The position numbers were made by a program, and so were the translations under genes. The notes under the pieces were generated by a model that ran no database searches, was not told the origin of the DNA, and saw only the letters and a list, made by a program, of their open reading frames with translations. Below, piece by piece: positions 36,801 through 44,790 of a stretch of 64,000 bases of DNA (position 1 is its first letter; the number at the start of each line of letters is the position of its first letter). This stretch comes from Planctomycetota bacterium (lineage in GTDB: Bacteria; Planctomycetota; Planctomycetia; Pirellulales; Pirellulaceae), in the NCBI GenBank assembly GCA_026692905.1, contig JAPLNL010000124.1, forward strand, positions 1-64,000, given 5' to 3'.

Positions 36801-37520
36801 GCCGTGCTCACGCTGCGTTTGGCAAGCATCAAGACGGGAAAGCACTTGTAGTCGCTGAATGACTTCCTGTTGTTGCAAGGAATCAACGTCGATATCGTCC
36901 GAGGAGGGCGGAAAGACGTCGCAATTGCGATCGAGAAAGAAATCTAAGTCGCGTGCAACGGTTTCCGCGTCCTGATGCTGCGCCAAAATGACCAGCATAG
37001 GACGCCGAAATCGCTGAACAGCCCCTGCCGCCATGGGGGCAACTGCGCCGAGCCATGCACCCTCCCAACATATACTGCTACCCCGAGCCCATCTGTCCGT
37101 TGCATCGCGAAAGGCTTCCAGGCCCGTGATGCCTTGCAGCAATTCTCTCGCTTGTGTTTCACGCCGAGTTGTTGGATCAGGCTTAGCCGTATGTTTGGCT
37201 TCTTGGATTTGAGCTTCGCGAAGCCGTTGCTTCTCGAGCGGATCGATTTCAGGTTTGTGCTCCGGAACTGACTTCTTCCTAGTTACCTTGCTTGCCGAAG
37301 ATTTCGTTGGCCCATTGGGTTGGTCGATCGGCTGATCGCTAAGTTTGTTCGTGCGGATTTTCTTCGCGGTCGCTTTCGACTTGGGGGGCAACGGGAGCAC
37401 CTCGCTGGACGACTCCACTGGCGCAGACTCATCCGCGATCGTGAAATCGATTTGCGGAGCTTCCTTGCGATTCAAGAAGTCCGCCAATGTTCTTTTGGCC
37501 TTTGGCCGTTGCGGCTTCAT
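33819..37520 (-). CDS. mfd: Mfd transcription-repair coupling factor
   Basis: ATP-dependent translocase that removes stalled RNA polymerase and recruits UvrA. The 1233-aa protein has an N-terminal basic, low-complexity extension (about 1-110) not found in E. coli Mfd. The UvrB-like region, the RNA-polymerase interaction (CarD-like) domain around 545-605 (EGDLVVHLSHGIGIYQG), the helicase core with Walker A GDVGFGKTEVAMRAA and the DEEQ box (LLIIDEEQKFGV), the SATPIPRTLHMSL motif, QLRGRVGR and the TRCF C-terminal domain follow. It lies 6 nt downstream of the prolyl oligopeptidase gene, so they probably share a transcript. Confidence 0.97.
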   Translation of the reverse strand: MKPQRPKAKRTLADFLNRKEAPQIDFTIADESAPVESSSEVLPLPPKSKATAKKIRTNKLSDQPIDQPNGPTKSSASKVTRKKSVPEHKPEIDPLEKQRLREAQIQEAKHTAKPDPTTRRETQARELLQGITGLEAFRDATDRWARGSSICWEGAWLGAVAPMAAGAVQRFRRPMLVILAQHQDAETVARDLDFFLDRNCDVFPPSSDDIDVDSLQQQEVIQRLQVLSRLDACQTQREHGLNTKTDVPVIVTTIPALMHRVPSPQQLRQDRRSLSVGQRVDLTELKRWLTSTGYRTTTSVQLPGEFTARGGILDVYPPDCGEPRRIEWFDEEVESIRSFDSVTQRSLNRMDRVDLIAANEAIKEEASLLDYLPKDTMVLLSEPIAAVYNANAFKARVPFPERFRDPNELYAEIIKYAFAQITQLAGEGYLGELLRVPIGDVQRIGGELENIAKDIDNAIGARSALIACINEGELSRLSDLLQHSKAFQEGRVKLELGLLSSGFELQPDGPFVLTVNQLLKRSTLRRSSRRLASRAIDSFLDLREGDLVVHLSHGIGIYQGMELIEKQGQKFEHLTIEFEGGTKLYVPSSKIDLVQRYVGATKSRPKLARIGSQAWVRQKIAAEKAVTDMAADLLELQAQRKHLTGIAFKPDSVWQSQFDGSFPYEETPDQLTAIAATKADMMSVRPMERLICGDVGFGKTEVAMRAAFKAVESGYQVAVLVPTTVLAEQHYKTFQKRMAEFPFEIAKLSRFETSAEQKETVRRLAHGQVDIVIGTHRLASADVQFFNLGLLIIDEEQKFGVELKERIKKTASMVDILTLSATPIPRTLHMSLLGVRDISNLETAPEERMAVETRVVRFDDALVRNAILRELNRDGQIFFVHNRIEDMHSVAARLQRIAPEARILIGHGQMAEGVLEQVMLDFIDHRADILLATTIIESGLDIPNANTIFIDEANRYGLSELHQLRGRVGRYKHQAHCYLLVDRDRSLNPDAARRLHAIEEYSQLGAGFGIAMRDLEIRGAGNLLGTQQSGHIATVGYELYCQLLEGAVRQLTRQPPKIKIDVEVNLPIEAFLSSEYIPEMRHKIDVYRRLSRLQDVHAIAELRQELADRFGPLPEIAGRLLDVAVLRMDAALWSIRYIGVEDDYIAFTYSDVKRIEQLARKHNGKLRIVDGQHAYWPLRAEVSKSVGKPQSMSLSRIPLSSVSQTTPIAETNAQVVARTDLLTTLRSVLSPGG

Positions 37521-37526
37521 CAGACT

Positions 37527-39719
37527 TTATTCGTTCTCGAAATTCTTTAGGACAAAGGCCCAAGTATCAGCTGCTGTTTCGACGAGCTTACTGACCGGTG
37601 TTCCGGCACCATGCCCCGCGCTGGTTTCGATCCGAATCAAGGCCGGCTTGGGACCGCTTTGACTCGCTTGCAAACGAGCTGCAAATTTGAAACTATGGCC
37701 TGGCACGACACGATCATCGTGGTCCGCTGTCGTGATGAGCGTAGCCGGATAGCGCATGCCTGGCTTGATATTATGAAGTGGCGAGTAGGCGAGCAACGTC
37801 TTGAACTGTTCTGGATCGTCGCTGCTTCCAAACTCGTTTACCCAGGCCCAACCAATCGTAAACTTGTGGAAGCGGAGCATGTCGAGCACTCCTACCCCGG
37901 GCAACGCGACAGCGAATAGCTCAGGTCGCTGAGCCATGGTCGCACCTACCAACAATCCACCGTTGCTGCGACCTTGAATCGCGAGCTTCGATGGGTTCGT
38001 AATCTTTTGCTCCACGAGATATTCTGCAGCGGCGATAAAATCATCGAACACATTTTGCTTCCTGTTCAACATCCCCGCCTCGTGCCATTCGCGACCATAT
38101 TCGCCACCGCCACGAAGATTGGGAACCGCGTAGACTCCACCCATTTCCATCCACGCGAGATTGGCAGGCGAAAAGGTTGGTGTAATCGAAATATTGAAGC
38201 CGCCATAAGCGTAAAGCAGCGTAGGCAGTTTGCCGTTTCGTTCCAGTCCTTTTTTGTGCGAAAGGATCATCGGGATACGAGTCCCGTCCTTGCTCTTATA
38301 GAAAACGCGTTCGGTCACAAAGTCCGATGGGTCGAATACAAGCTTGGGTTGCCGCCATGGCTTGGCAGAGTTGTCCGTCAAATTGAGGCGATAGACGGTA
38401 GGTGGAGTAATGTAGTTTGTGAACGAATAAAACGTCTCGTGGGCGGATCGCTTGCCTCCTAAACCTGCTACCGTCCCGAGCGGCGGTAGTTCGAGATCTG
38501 CGCGTCGCTCTCCCGAAGTTGAGTATTGACGCACAACGCTCGTGGCATCTTTGAGGTACGTGACAAAGAACCGATCGCCAAAAAGACTTACCGATTCAAT
38601 CGTCTCTTCGGACTCCGGTACGATTTCCTTCCACTGCTCGCGCGCTGGGTTGTCGATATCGACGGCGATGATACGGCGTTTGGCAGCACCGTTGTCCGTC
38701 TTAAAATAAAACACCGATCCATCGTTGCCAATGAATTGATAGTCGCTATCAAACCCAGCGAGTAACTCGGCCACCTTCGTCGCTCCACTTACGGACGTGC
38801 TATCGAGCTTGGCATAGAAGACTTGGTTTCGCTTTTCGGTTCCCCGCCAAACCGAGATAACGAGATACTGATGGTCTTCGGTGACAGCCCCACCAAACCC
38901 CCATTCCTTTTCTTCGGGCCGATGGTACACAAGTATGTCATCGTCTTGGGAGGTGCCGATTTTGTGATAGTAGAGCTTCTGGAAGTAGTTCACCCCAGTG
39001 AACTCAGCGTCGGAACTTGGTTTGTCGTAACGGCTATAGAAGAAGCCTAGATTGTCGCCTGTCCAGGAAACGGAACTGAATTTTACCCATTCGATCTTGT
39101 CGTCGAGATCCTTGCCCGAGGCGATATCGCGAACTTGCCAGGTGTTCCAATCGCTGCCAGCGGTTGCTAGCCCGTAGGCCAAAAGTTTGCCGTCGTCGCT
39201 GGGCACATGGCCTGTCAAAGCAACCGTTCCATCGGCGACTAGCGTGTTCGGATCGAGGAGAACTCTCCTCTCCGCCTCGAGGGAGTCGGCGATGTACAAA
39301 ACGCTTTGGTTTTGCAAACCGTTGTTGTGCGTAACCAGGTAATGGTCCCCATGTTTGGACGGGAATCCGTAGCGTTCGTAATTCCACAGTTGAGTCAAGC
39401 GATCCTTGATCTCATTTCGCTTTGGGGACGACTTCAAGAATGCGAATGTCACCTCGTTTTGATGTTTAACCCAATCTTGGGTGTCCACCGAATCAACGTC
39501 TTCCAGCCAACGGAACGGATCATCAATCGTTTGACCATGGTATTTGTCCGATTGCGGCACGGCCTTGGTCACGGGGTATTGGACCGTCATGGCTCGATCG
39601 GGTTGTGGTGCCAAGGTGCTTGGTAGATCAGGTACCTTCGGTTCTTGGGCAGCAGCAAAGGCTGGGGCTGAAAGTGTTGCAATGAGAAGTGCCGATTGCA
39701 ATCGATGGAAGTGAAACAT
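37527..39719 (-). CDS. Secreted prolyl oligopeptidase (S9A)
   Basis: Serine peptidase that cleaves short peptides after proline. From the ATG at 39719 the 730-aa protein opens with a signal peptide (FHFHRLQSALLIATLSAPAF) and therefore is probably periplasmic. The N-terminal beta-propeller region begins DDPFRWLEDVDS. The alpha/beta-hydrolase domain carries the catalytic Ser in QGRSNGGLLVGA, Asp in DHDDRVVP and His in SAGHGAGTP. A TTG-initiated extension to 39749 is not supported. It is followed directly by mfd. Confidence 0.94.
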   Translation of the reverse strand: MFHFHRLQSALLIATLSAPAFAAAQEPKVPDLPSTLAPQPDRAMTVQYPVTKAVPQSDKYHGQTIDDPFRWLEDVDSVDTQDWVKHQNEVTFAFLKSSPKRNEIKDRLTQLWNYERYGFPSKHGDHYLVTHNNGLQNQSVLYIADSLEAERRVLLDPNTLVADGTVALTGHVPSDDGKLLAYGLATAGSDWNTWQVRDIASGKDLDDKIEWVKFSSVSWTGDNLGFFYSRYDKPSSDAEFTGVNYFQKLYYHKIGTSQDDDILVYHRPEEKEWGFGGAVTEDHQYLVISVWRGTEKRNQVFYAKLDSTSVSGATKVAELLAGFDSDYQFIGNDGSVFYFKTDNGAAKRRIIAVDIDNPAREQWKEIVPESEETIESVSLFGDRFFVTYLKDATSVVRQYSTSGERRADLELPPLGTVAGLGGKRSAHETFYSFTNYITPPTVYRLNLTDNSAKPWRQPKLVFDPSDFVTERVFYKSKDGTRIPMILSHKKGLERNGKLPTLLYAYGGFNISITPTFSPANLAWMEMGGVYAVPNLRGGGEYGREWHEAGMLNRKQNVFDDFIAAAEYLVEQKITNPSKLAIQGRSNGGLLVGATMAQRPELFAVALPGVGVLDMLRFHKFTIGWAWVNEFGSSDDPEQFKTLLAYSPLHNIKPGMRYPATLITTADHDDRVVPGHSFKFAARLQASQSGPKPALIRIETSAGHGAGTPVSKLVETAADTWAFVLKNFENE

Positions 39720-39832
39720 ATTGAGTTTTGTTTTTAAGCGAAAGGGCAACTGTCTATCGCTACACAGTATACCGAGAATCCGAGAAGTTGCAGACGGTCA
39801 CTCCCGGTAGGAGTTCCCGACCTTGGGAGTGG

Positions 39833-41077
39833 CTACATTGATCTCAGGAGCTGGATCCCAGCGATTGCCGCTTCGACGTCAGCAAGGGTACTGGTGTGCC
39901 CTAGGCTCAGCCGTAATGTACCGCCAGAATCCTTTGTGCCTAAATAGCTGTGAACAAGCCCTGCACAATGGAATCCAGACCGGGTCTCTACCCCACATGC
40001 GGAATCCAATAGCATGGCCGCCTCATGGCATGATAGCGTTTGACAAATCAGACTAAAAACGGGAAGGCGACTTCGCGTCGGATGATCGAACCCGAGCCCA
40101 ACCAGCTTCAAGTTTGGCGATTGTTGAATCGCCTTTAAAATCCTTTCAGACCAAATCCGTACGGAGTCGGTTGGCTTATGATCTCGCAGCCATTCCAATC
40201 CAGCCTTCAGCGATGCGATGGCAGGGAGATTACTGTTCCCCGATTCGATTGCTGCGAGCCAATCAAACGGCCCATCAATGGAGTCGCTTTGTGTGCCGGT
40301 ACCACCAATCCAAATGGTCTCCATTTGTTTTTGCAGGTCGCTTCGCACGTAGAGGATTCCCGTACCGAGCATTCCGCCGGCTCCCTTGTGACCAGGAGCC
40401 GCAAGCATGTCAATTCCATTCTTTACGACATCGATCGGTAAGTAGCCTAACGACTGGGCTGCATCCACGAGGAATAATGCTTGACGCTCCTTGGCAATTG
40501 CAGCGATGGCCTCAATGTCTTGAACGGTACCGGTCACATTGGAAACATGGTTCACAACGACAAGTCGTGTATTGGCTGTCATCGCACCGCGGAGCTGATT
40601 TGGATCGACCCAGCCTGTCGCATCGCACGGGACAGCCGTCCAAGTGATACCGCTAGAGTGGGTTGCGAGTTGCAATGGTCGTAAGACACTGTTGTGCTCG
40701 GTTGCGGTGGTCACGACGTGACAATCACGCATGCTCCTTGATTGCAACAAGCCGAGGATAGCTGCATTGAGGGCTTGCGTCCCATTGCAGCAAAGAGCAA
40801 CATCGTTTGCATTCGGGGCACCGATGAGCTTTGCGATTGCCTGTCGGGTTGTGCGAACCAGCTCGCTGGCCGCTTCTGCGGACTGGTACACACCACGGCC
40901 GGCAGCGGCACCATTGGAAGTTTGATAAGAGATGCAGGCTTCAAGCGAACCGGGCGGCTTGGGCCATGAAGTTGCGGCATGGTCTAAATAAAATCTCGGA
41001 CGAACAGCCAAACCCGATCCTGCCTGTCTATGGGAAAATGTATCGGATGAAATTGCGGACGGGCTGACCATCGACAT
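39833..41077 (-). CDS. Class V aminotransferase, cysteine desulfurase-like
   Basis: PLP-dependent fold-type I enzyme of the aminotransferase class V/SufS-Csd group. The body begins RFYLDHAATSWPKPPG; HNSVLRPL holds the PLP-stacking His, FLVDAAQSLGYLPIDV the cofactor Asp/Gln, and AAPGHKGAGGMLGTG the Schiff-base lysine. ACGVETRSGFHCAGLVH contains the Cys near the position used by desulfurases. Start uncertain: ATG at 41077 overlaps the upstream gene by 50 nt, while TTG at 41011 has AGGA at good spacing and follows that gene's stop. The exact substrate (cysteine, selenocysteine, other) is not decided. Confidence 0.82.
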   Translation of the reverse strand: MSMVSPSAISSDTFSHRQAGSGLAVRPRFYLDHAATSWPKPPGSLEACISYQTSNGAAAGRGVYQSAEAASELVRTTRQAIAKLIGAPNANDVALCCNGTQALNAAILGLLQSRSMRDCHVVTTATEHNSVLRPLQLATHSSGITWTAVPCDATGWVDPNQLRGAMTANTRLVVVNHVSNVTGTVQDIEAIAAIAKERQALFLVDAAQSLGYLPIDVVKNGIDMLAAPGHKGAGGMLGTGILYVRSDLQKQMETIWIGGTGTQSDSIDGPFDWLAAIESGNSNLPAIASLKAGLEWLRDHKPTDSVRIWSERILKAIQQSPNLKLVGLGFDHPTRSRLPVFSLICQTLSCHEAAMLLDSACGVETRSGFHCAGLVHSYLGTKDSGGTLRLSLGHTSTLADVEAAIAGIQLLRSM

Positions 41078-42482
41078 AAGCTGTTGGTTGGCCGACGATT
41101 CCGCGTCCCAAATGTGCTTTGTTGAGGGTTTGCCCGAATCCGATGAGCGGCCTATAACCAGAATCGTAACTGTTGTTGCTGTAAGCCATTCCCGTTGGCG
41201 GAACATACGTAAAGGGGGAAGAACCCGGCTGAGTAGCGTAAGGTGCGTATGGAGATCCACGCGGAGCACACGGGTCAGAGCATTGACGATAAGCTTCTCG
41301 CGAAACCATGTTGCGAGCGTCGAATTGACAAGGCGGATTGCTCACGAAAGGTGAGCCAGTGACCGGTTGTGCTGACGGGCGTGGAGAGGTTGGCGTGACA
41401 TTGTTGTTTGGATTGGCGGGGGTGGCAGCGTTGTAAGCTGGGCCAGTCAAAGGCGGGTAATAGACTGGTGGTGGTGGAATATACGTTGCAGGTGGACCGA
41501 CAATTGCGGATGGATTTCCATTTGGGATAGGCGTCGAATAAATTGGAGCAGAACCAACAGATCCCGGGTTATACGGCAACGTTGGGGGATTGATCGCTTC
41601 ATTCGGTAGGATCGGTTGCGTATTTCCGCTAGTTGGACTGGGCGTCGTTGGCATTATATAGGTGGGTGCAGAAGGCATCACATTTGGATTGGTTGCGCCG
41701 CTAGTTGGATTGGGGGCGGTTGGCATTATATAGGTGGGTGCAGGAGGCATCACGTTTGGATTGAATGCACCGCTATTTGGATTGGGCACGGTTGGCATTA
41801 TATAGGTGGGTGCAGGAGGCATCACGTTCGGATTGAATGTGCCGCCAGCATTCAACGGAGGCGTAGTAATTGGAGCCGATCCATATGGAATATCCTGAAA
41901 ATTAGAGATAACGTTCGTAGGTTGTTCCGCATTGGGAAGATTCGCTGATGCGAAAGCAACAGGGGATTGCAGGGAAGGGCGAATAGACGCTTCTATGTCC
42001 GAGACGTAGCGTGCAGGATGGAACCCATCCACCGCTCGAATCTGCGGGCTCGCTTGCTGAACGATGGTATAGCGTGGACCAGGCAACACTCCGGCCGTTT
42101 TGGGTGGCTTGGGAATTGGCGCAGGTGCGAGTTGTCGCTTTGCTTCAGAGGGTGACAATCTGGGAGCATGTTCCGATTCGGAGTCATGTCCCATATCTCG
42201 TTCGTCTGGTCCAATCTCTAAGCGAGCGGGAGCATCGTTGGCTTTGGCCTTCTCGATCGCTTCGGCATCGCGCTGCAAAAATGCACCCAATGGGTTGATC
42301 GGGCCAATAACATCCTGCGCCTTGTTTAACTCAGCGCGAAGTTGTTGCAGATCTCGCTCGGCATTTGCGTCGGTGCGGGATCGAAAGGTCAGTTCCGTTT
42401 GGGCGTGAAGATTCACAAACGTGCCCAGCCAGAACATGGCCAAGTTTACTAAAAAAATAGAGCGTTTCAAAGTGTAAGTCAT
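41028..42482 (-). CDS. Secreted Pro/Asn-rich protein with 24-residue tandem repeats
   Basis: Exported protein of 484 aa with a signal peptide (LKRSIFLVNLAMFWLGTFV..., ending near HAQ). A Lys/Glu/Ala-rich segment (about 35-130) precedes a very Pro/Asn/Thr/Ser-rich middle. Residues near 217-288 are three perfect-length 24-aa repeats beginning NPNVMPPAPTYIMPT. The C-terminus has several Tyr/Pro/Gly stretches, a few Cys and ends RNFIRYIFP. No enzyme motif is seen, so a structural or cell-wall-associated role is a guess. Repeat number may vary between strains. Confidence 0.7.
   Translation of the reverse strand: MTYTLKRSIFLVNLAMFWLGTFVNLHAQTELTFRSRTDANAERDLQQLRAELNKAQDVIGPINPLGAFLQRDAEAIEKAKANDAPARLEIGPDERDMGHDSESEHAPRLSPSEAKRQLAPAPIPKPPKTAGVLPGPRYTIVQQASPQIRAVDGFHPARYVSDIEASIRPSLQSPVAFASANLPNAEQPTNVISNFQDIPYGSAPITTPPLNAGGTFNPNVMPPAPTYIMPTVPNPNSGAFNPNVMPPAPTYIMPTAPNPTSGATNPNVMPSAPTYIMPTTPSPTSGNTQPILPNEAINPPTLPYNPGSVGSAPIYSTPIPNGNPSAIVGPPATYIPPPPVYYPPLTGPAYNAATPANPNNNVTPTSPRPSAQPVTGSPFVSNPPCQFDARNMVSREAYRQCSDPCAPRGSPYAPYATQPGSSPFTYVPPTGMAYSNNSYDSGYRPLIGFGQTLNKAHLGRGIVGQPTAYVDGQPVRNFIRYIFP
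41619..41834. repeat. Three 72-bp in-frame tandem repeats
   Basis: Units at 41763-41834, 41691-41762 and 41619-41690 (each 72 bp, 24 codons, minus strand) inside the secreted Pro/Asn-rich gene. The core TTGGCATTATATAGGTGGGT is identical in all three, starting at 41648, 41720 and 41792. The high DNA identity points to recent slippage or unequal exchange. Confidence 0.9.
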
Positions 42483-42538
42483 GGTGTTTCGCTTGTGCTT
42501 TAGGCTGAAGGCTCGGATTGGCCTAGAAGCATTTGTAG

Positions 42539-42600
42539 CTGGTTTCCTGAGAAACCAGATTTGCTACATTGGTTCTTGAATGTCGGTTTCTCATGAAACC
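42539..42600. repeat. Two GGTTTC-N4-GAAACC hairpins
   Basis: CTGGTTTC-CTGA-GAAACCAG at 42539-42558 and GGTTTC-TCAT-GAAACC at 42585-42600, flanked by TGTAG and CTACA, lie in the gap between the LRR gene and the Pro/Asn-rich gene. The same short palindrome recurs at 44676 and 44739, so it is a small dispersed family. Confidence 0.65.
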
Positions 42601-42626
42601 AACTACATCGGGTCAACTTGCTTGTA

Positions 42627-43481
42627 CTAATTGCTTGGATTGATTCGCACCTTCGCGGTTTTTAGTCTCTCAATCGCCGCTCCTTGCGCGGCGTCTTTGA
42701 TAGTTGCGTCATCCAGATACAATCTCATGAATTGAGCAAAGCGTCGATCACCTTTCGAATCCGCTTCGCATATTTCTACGAGTGGTCCAAAATCGCTGAT
42801 GGCATTACCATTGAGCATCAAAAAATCCAGCGTTAGCGTGCGAACGAATTCGAGACTTTTGATTTCGCATCCTTTGAGCGTGAGCGATTTGAGCCCCGAC
42901 AGCCTGCCAATCGGCGCGATGTCTTCGATGGTATTGCCAGCCAAATCCAGGCTGACCATGCGTTTCAGCGTTGATATGGGCTCGACCGATTTGACTTTGT
43001 TGTCCGCGATGTACAGATTGCGCAAATTGCTCATTTCTCGCAAGGGTGCGAGGTCCGTGATCGAGTTGCCCGATAGTTGCAAATACTGCGACTTGATCAA
43101 ACCCACCATCGGATCCAGCGACTCGATTTTGTTCGAGGATAAATCGATCGACTGAAGCAGTTTGAGCTCCTTGATCGGTGCCAAATCGACGATTTCATTT
43201 TTCGCCAGATCCATTTTCATCAGGGCTTTGCAATTCTGAAGCCCCTCCAGACTCTTGATCCCCTTGTCTTTTCCAATCACTTGCGAAATGTTCTTCACGT
43301 CATCCGCGGTCAACGGTTCGCTGTTGTAACGTTTTTCGAAAACTTCGCGTCGCACAGCTGCTTCTAGACCTTTATCTGGAAACAAATCTTCGCAAAGGGC
43401 CTGCCGGGATGGAAGTGCGAGGGAAAAAGCAATCGCGAGAACCGAGAATCCGCGACGGAGAGAATTTTCCAAAAGAAGCAT
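42627..43481 (-). CDS. Secreted leucine-rich-repeat protein
   Basis: Exported LRR protein of 284 aa. The ATG at 43481 has a good ribosome site (GGAAGG) and opens a signal peptide (about 1-30, ending RQALCED). Then come internalin-like 22-residue LRRs of the pattern LxxLxLxxNxIxDLxPI (DLAPIKELKLLQSIDLSSNK, NSITDLAPLREMSNLRNLYI, NTIEDIAPIGRLSGLKSLTL), about seven in total. A short Lys/Arg/Asp-rich C-terminal cap follows. Likely protein-binding; partner unknown. A GTG at 43526 is an unlikely earlier start. Confidence 0.85.
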   Translation of the reverse strand: MLLLENSLRRGFSVLAIAFSLALPSRQALCEDLFPDKGLEAAVRREVFEKRYNSEPLTADDVKNISQVIGKDKGIKSLEGLQNCKALMKMDLAKNEIVDLAPIKELKLLQSIDLSSNKIESLDPMVGLIKSQYLQLSGNSITDLAPLREMSNLRNLYIADNKVKSVEPISTLKRMVSLDLAGNTIEDIAPIGRLSGLKSLTLKGCEIKSLEFVRTLTLDFLMLNGNAISDFGPLVEICEADSKGDRRFAQFMRLYLDDATIKDAAQGAAIERLKTAKVRINPSN

Positions 43482-43710
43482 CCAATTCGCCTTCCGAAAG
43501 TGATCATGGGGTACATTCCTATTCACTTTATCCCAACGAAGAGCTCAATTCCAGGCTTGTTTTACCCCTTCGAGGCTCACGATCGAGTTTTTCACTAACA
43601 AAATCGGTATAAATAGGTCTCGGACTCGGCCGAGTTAGTGGATTCGCTGGATTTCGAATTAAGCTCTCAGGACAACCAAAAGGGAAGCCGCTCCAAATAC
43701 GAGGACTGCA

Positions 43711-44316
43711 TTGCGAGTTTTGCTAACTGCCTTCGAGCCATACGACACTTGGGAACAAAATTCCAGCTGGGAGGCGCTTGTTACGTTTTTGCACAAACGC
43801 GGAATTCCAGCCGGAGTCACGACCCGCCGGTATCCCGTTGATTTGGTCCAAATGCAGTCTCGAATGGACAAGGATCTGGCCCTCGGTTTTGACGCAGTGT
43901 TGCACCTCGGCCAAGCTCCCGGAATCAGCCGTGTCCAAATGGAAGCAATCGCCGTGAATGTCGCTGGCATGACGGAAACGGTCGGCGATTTTTTTGGCCC
44001 GCTTGTGCCAAGCGCCCCCGTTGCGTATCGAACCCATTTCCCGTTGGATCAATGGAATCTAGAATTGCGTTCCAGCGGAATTCCGTGTTCCGTGTCGTTT
44101 CACGCGGGCACTTACCTTTGCAATGCAGCCATGTTCTTGACCCATCACTGGCATGCCGTCCGCAATCGCCATTGCTCTGTCGGTTTTGTGCACTTTCCAC
44201 TGACCCCCGAACAAGTACTTCACAGCCGTCGCGATTTATCTTCCATGCCCCGCGAGCAGTCAGCCGAAGCAATAGGGAAGATACTTGATCTGATCATGAG
44301 TGGAGATGAGGCATAA
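43711..44316 (+). CDS. pcp: Pyroglutamyl-peptidase I (C15) homologue
   Basis: Cysteine peptidase that removes N-terminal pyroglutamate. The 201-aa protein starts with the family N-terminus RVLLTAFEPYDTWEQNSSW. The catalytic-type Glu lies in HLGQAPGISRVQMEAIAVN, Cys in FHAGTYLCNAAMF and His in VGFVHFPL. The start codon is TTG, chosen because GAGGA sits 6 nt upstream and because the conserved N-terminus begins exactly there. The canonical GTYVCN-x2 context is slightly altered (LCNAA), but the triad is intact. Single gene. Confidence 0.85.
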   Translation: MRVLLTAFEPYDTWEQNSSWEALVTFLHKRGIPAGVTTRRYPVDLVQMQSRMDKDLALGFDAVLHLGQAPGISRVQMEAIAVNVAGMTETVGDFFGPLVPSAPVAYRTHFPLDQWNLELRSSGIPCSVSFHAGTYLCNAAMFLTHHWHAVRNRHCSVGFVHFPLTPEQVLHSRRDLSSMPREQSAEAIGKILDLIMSGDEA

Positions 44317-44348
44317 GGAGCTAGTCGGACGAGCCGAACGGTGGCAAT

Positions 44349-44645
44349 TCACCCAATCTGCGTAACAATCGACCAAAAGACAAACATCACGGCCGCACAC
44401 CCCAACCAAGCTGCAAAGCAAACAGCTGCAGTCTTATTCCTTCCCACGTCCAATTGCTTGTTCACGACGGGACTCGTCCCAATCGCCACCAAAAAAATTG
44501 CAAAGGGCATCGTAAAAACACACAGATGCACAAGAAACAGCATCGTCCAAAGAACCGTCCAACCAAAAGGTCCCCAAGTGGCCAGGGCGAATAGAACTGC
44601 GACAGCAATCGTCAGCCAAAGTAAATGTCGAATGCGAATCTGCAT
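44349..44645 (-). CDS. Small membrane protein of the planctomycete RIRHLLWLT type
   Basis: 98-aa protein from the ATG at 44645. Basic start MQIRIRHLLWLTIAVAVLFA is an N-terminal pattern I associate with planctomycete small membrane proteins. Three hydrophobic segments (about 7-25, 28-52 and 70-92) suggest an integral inner membrane protein. Function unknown. The upstream frame to 44702 reads into a palindromic repeat (44676-44691) and is not part of the gene. Confidence 0.65.
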   Translation of the reverse strand: MQIRIRHLLWLTIAVAVLFALATWGPFGWTVLWTMLFLVHLCVFTMPFAIFLVAIGTSPVVNKQLDVGRNKTAAVCFAAWLGCAAVMFVFWSIVTQIG

Positions 44646-44675
44646 TGAAGTAATATCACGGCATATAAAATAGTA

Positions 44676-44760
44676 GGTTTCGCAAGAAACCCGATGTAAC
44701 ACAAGGGATCTGGACGGCAGGTTTCTCGAATCTGGATGGCAGGTTTCTCACGAAACCTGC
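44676..44760. repeat. GGTTTC-N4-GAAACC hairpins, second site
   Basis: GGTTTC-GCAA-GAAACC at 44676-44691 and GCAGGTTTC-TCAC-GAAACCTGC at 44739-44760, with a half copy (GCAGGTTTCTCGAATC) between them. Same family as at 42539. The pairing is perfect in both hairpins while the loops differ. Confidence 0.65.
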
Positions 44761-44790
44761 TCCGCATACGTCACTCTTGCCGAGTGTGAC

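Noticed and set aside
39720-39749. Ten-residue N-terminal extension of the prolyl oligopeptidase
   Set aside because: It needs a TTG start and would place charged residues in front of a good signal peptide.
41619-41834. Possible CRISPR array
   Set aside because: The units are directly adjacent without spacers, are 72 bp long and lie in frame inside a coding region.
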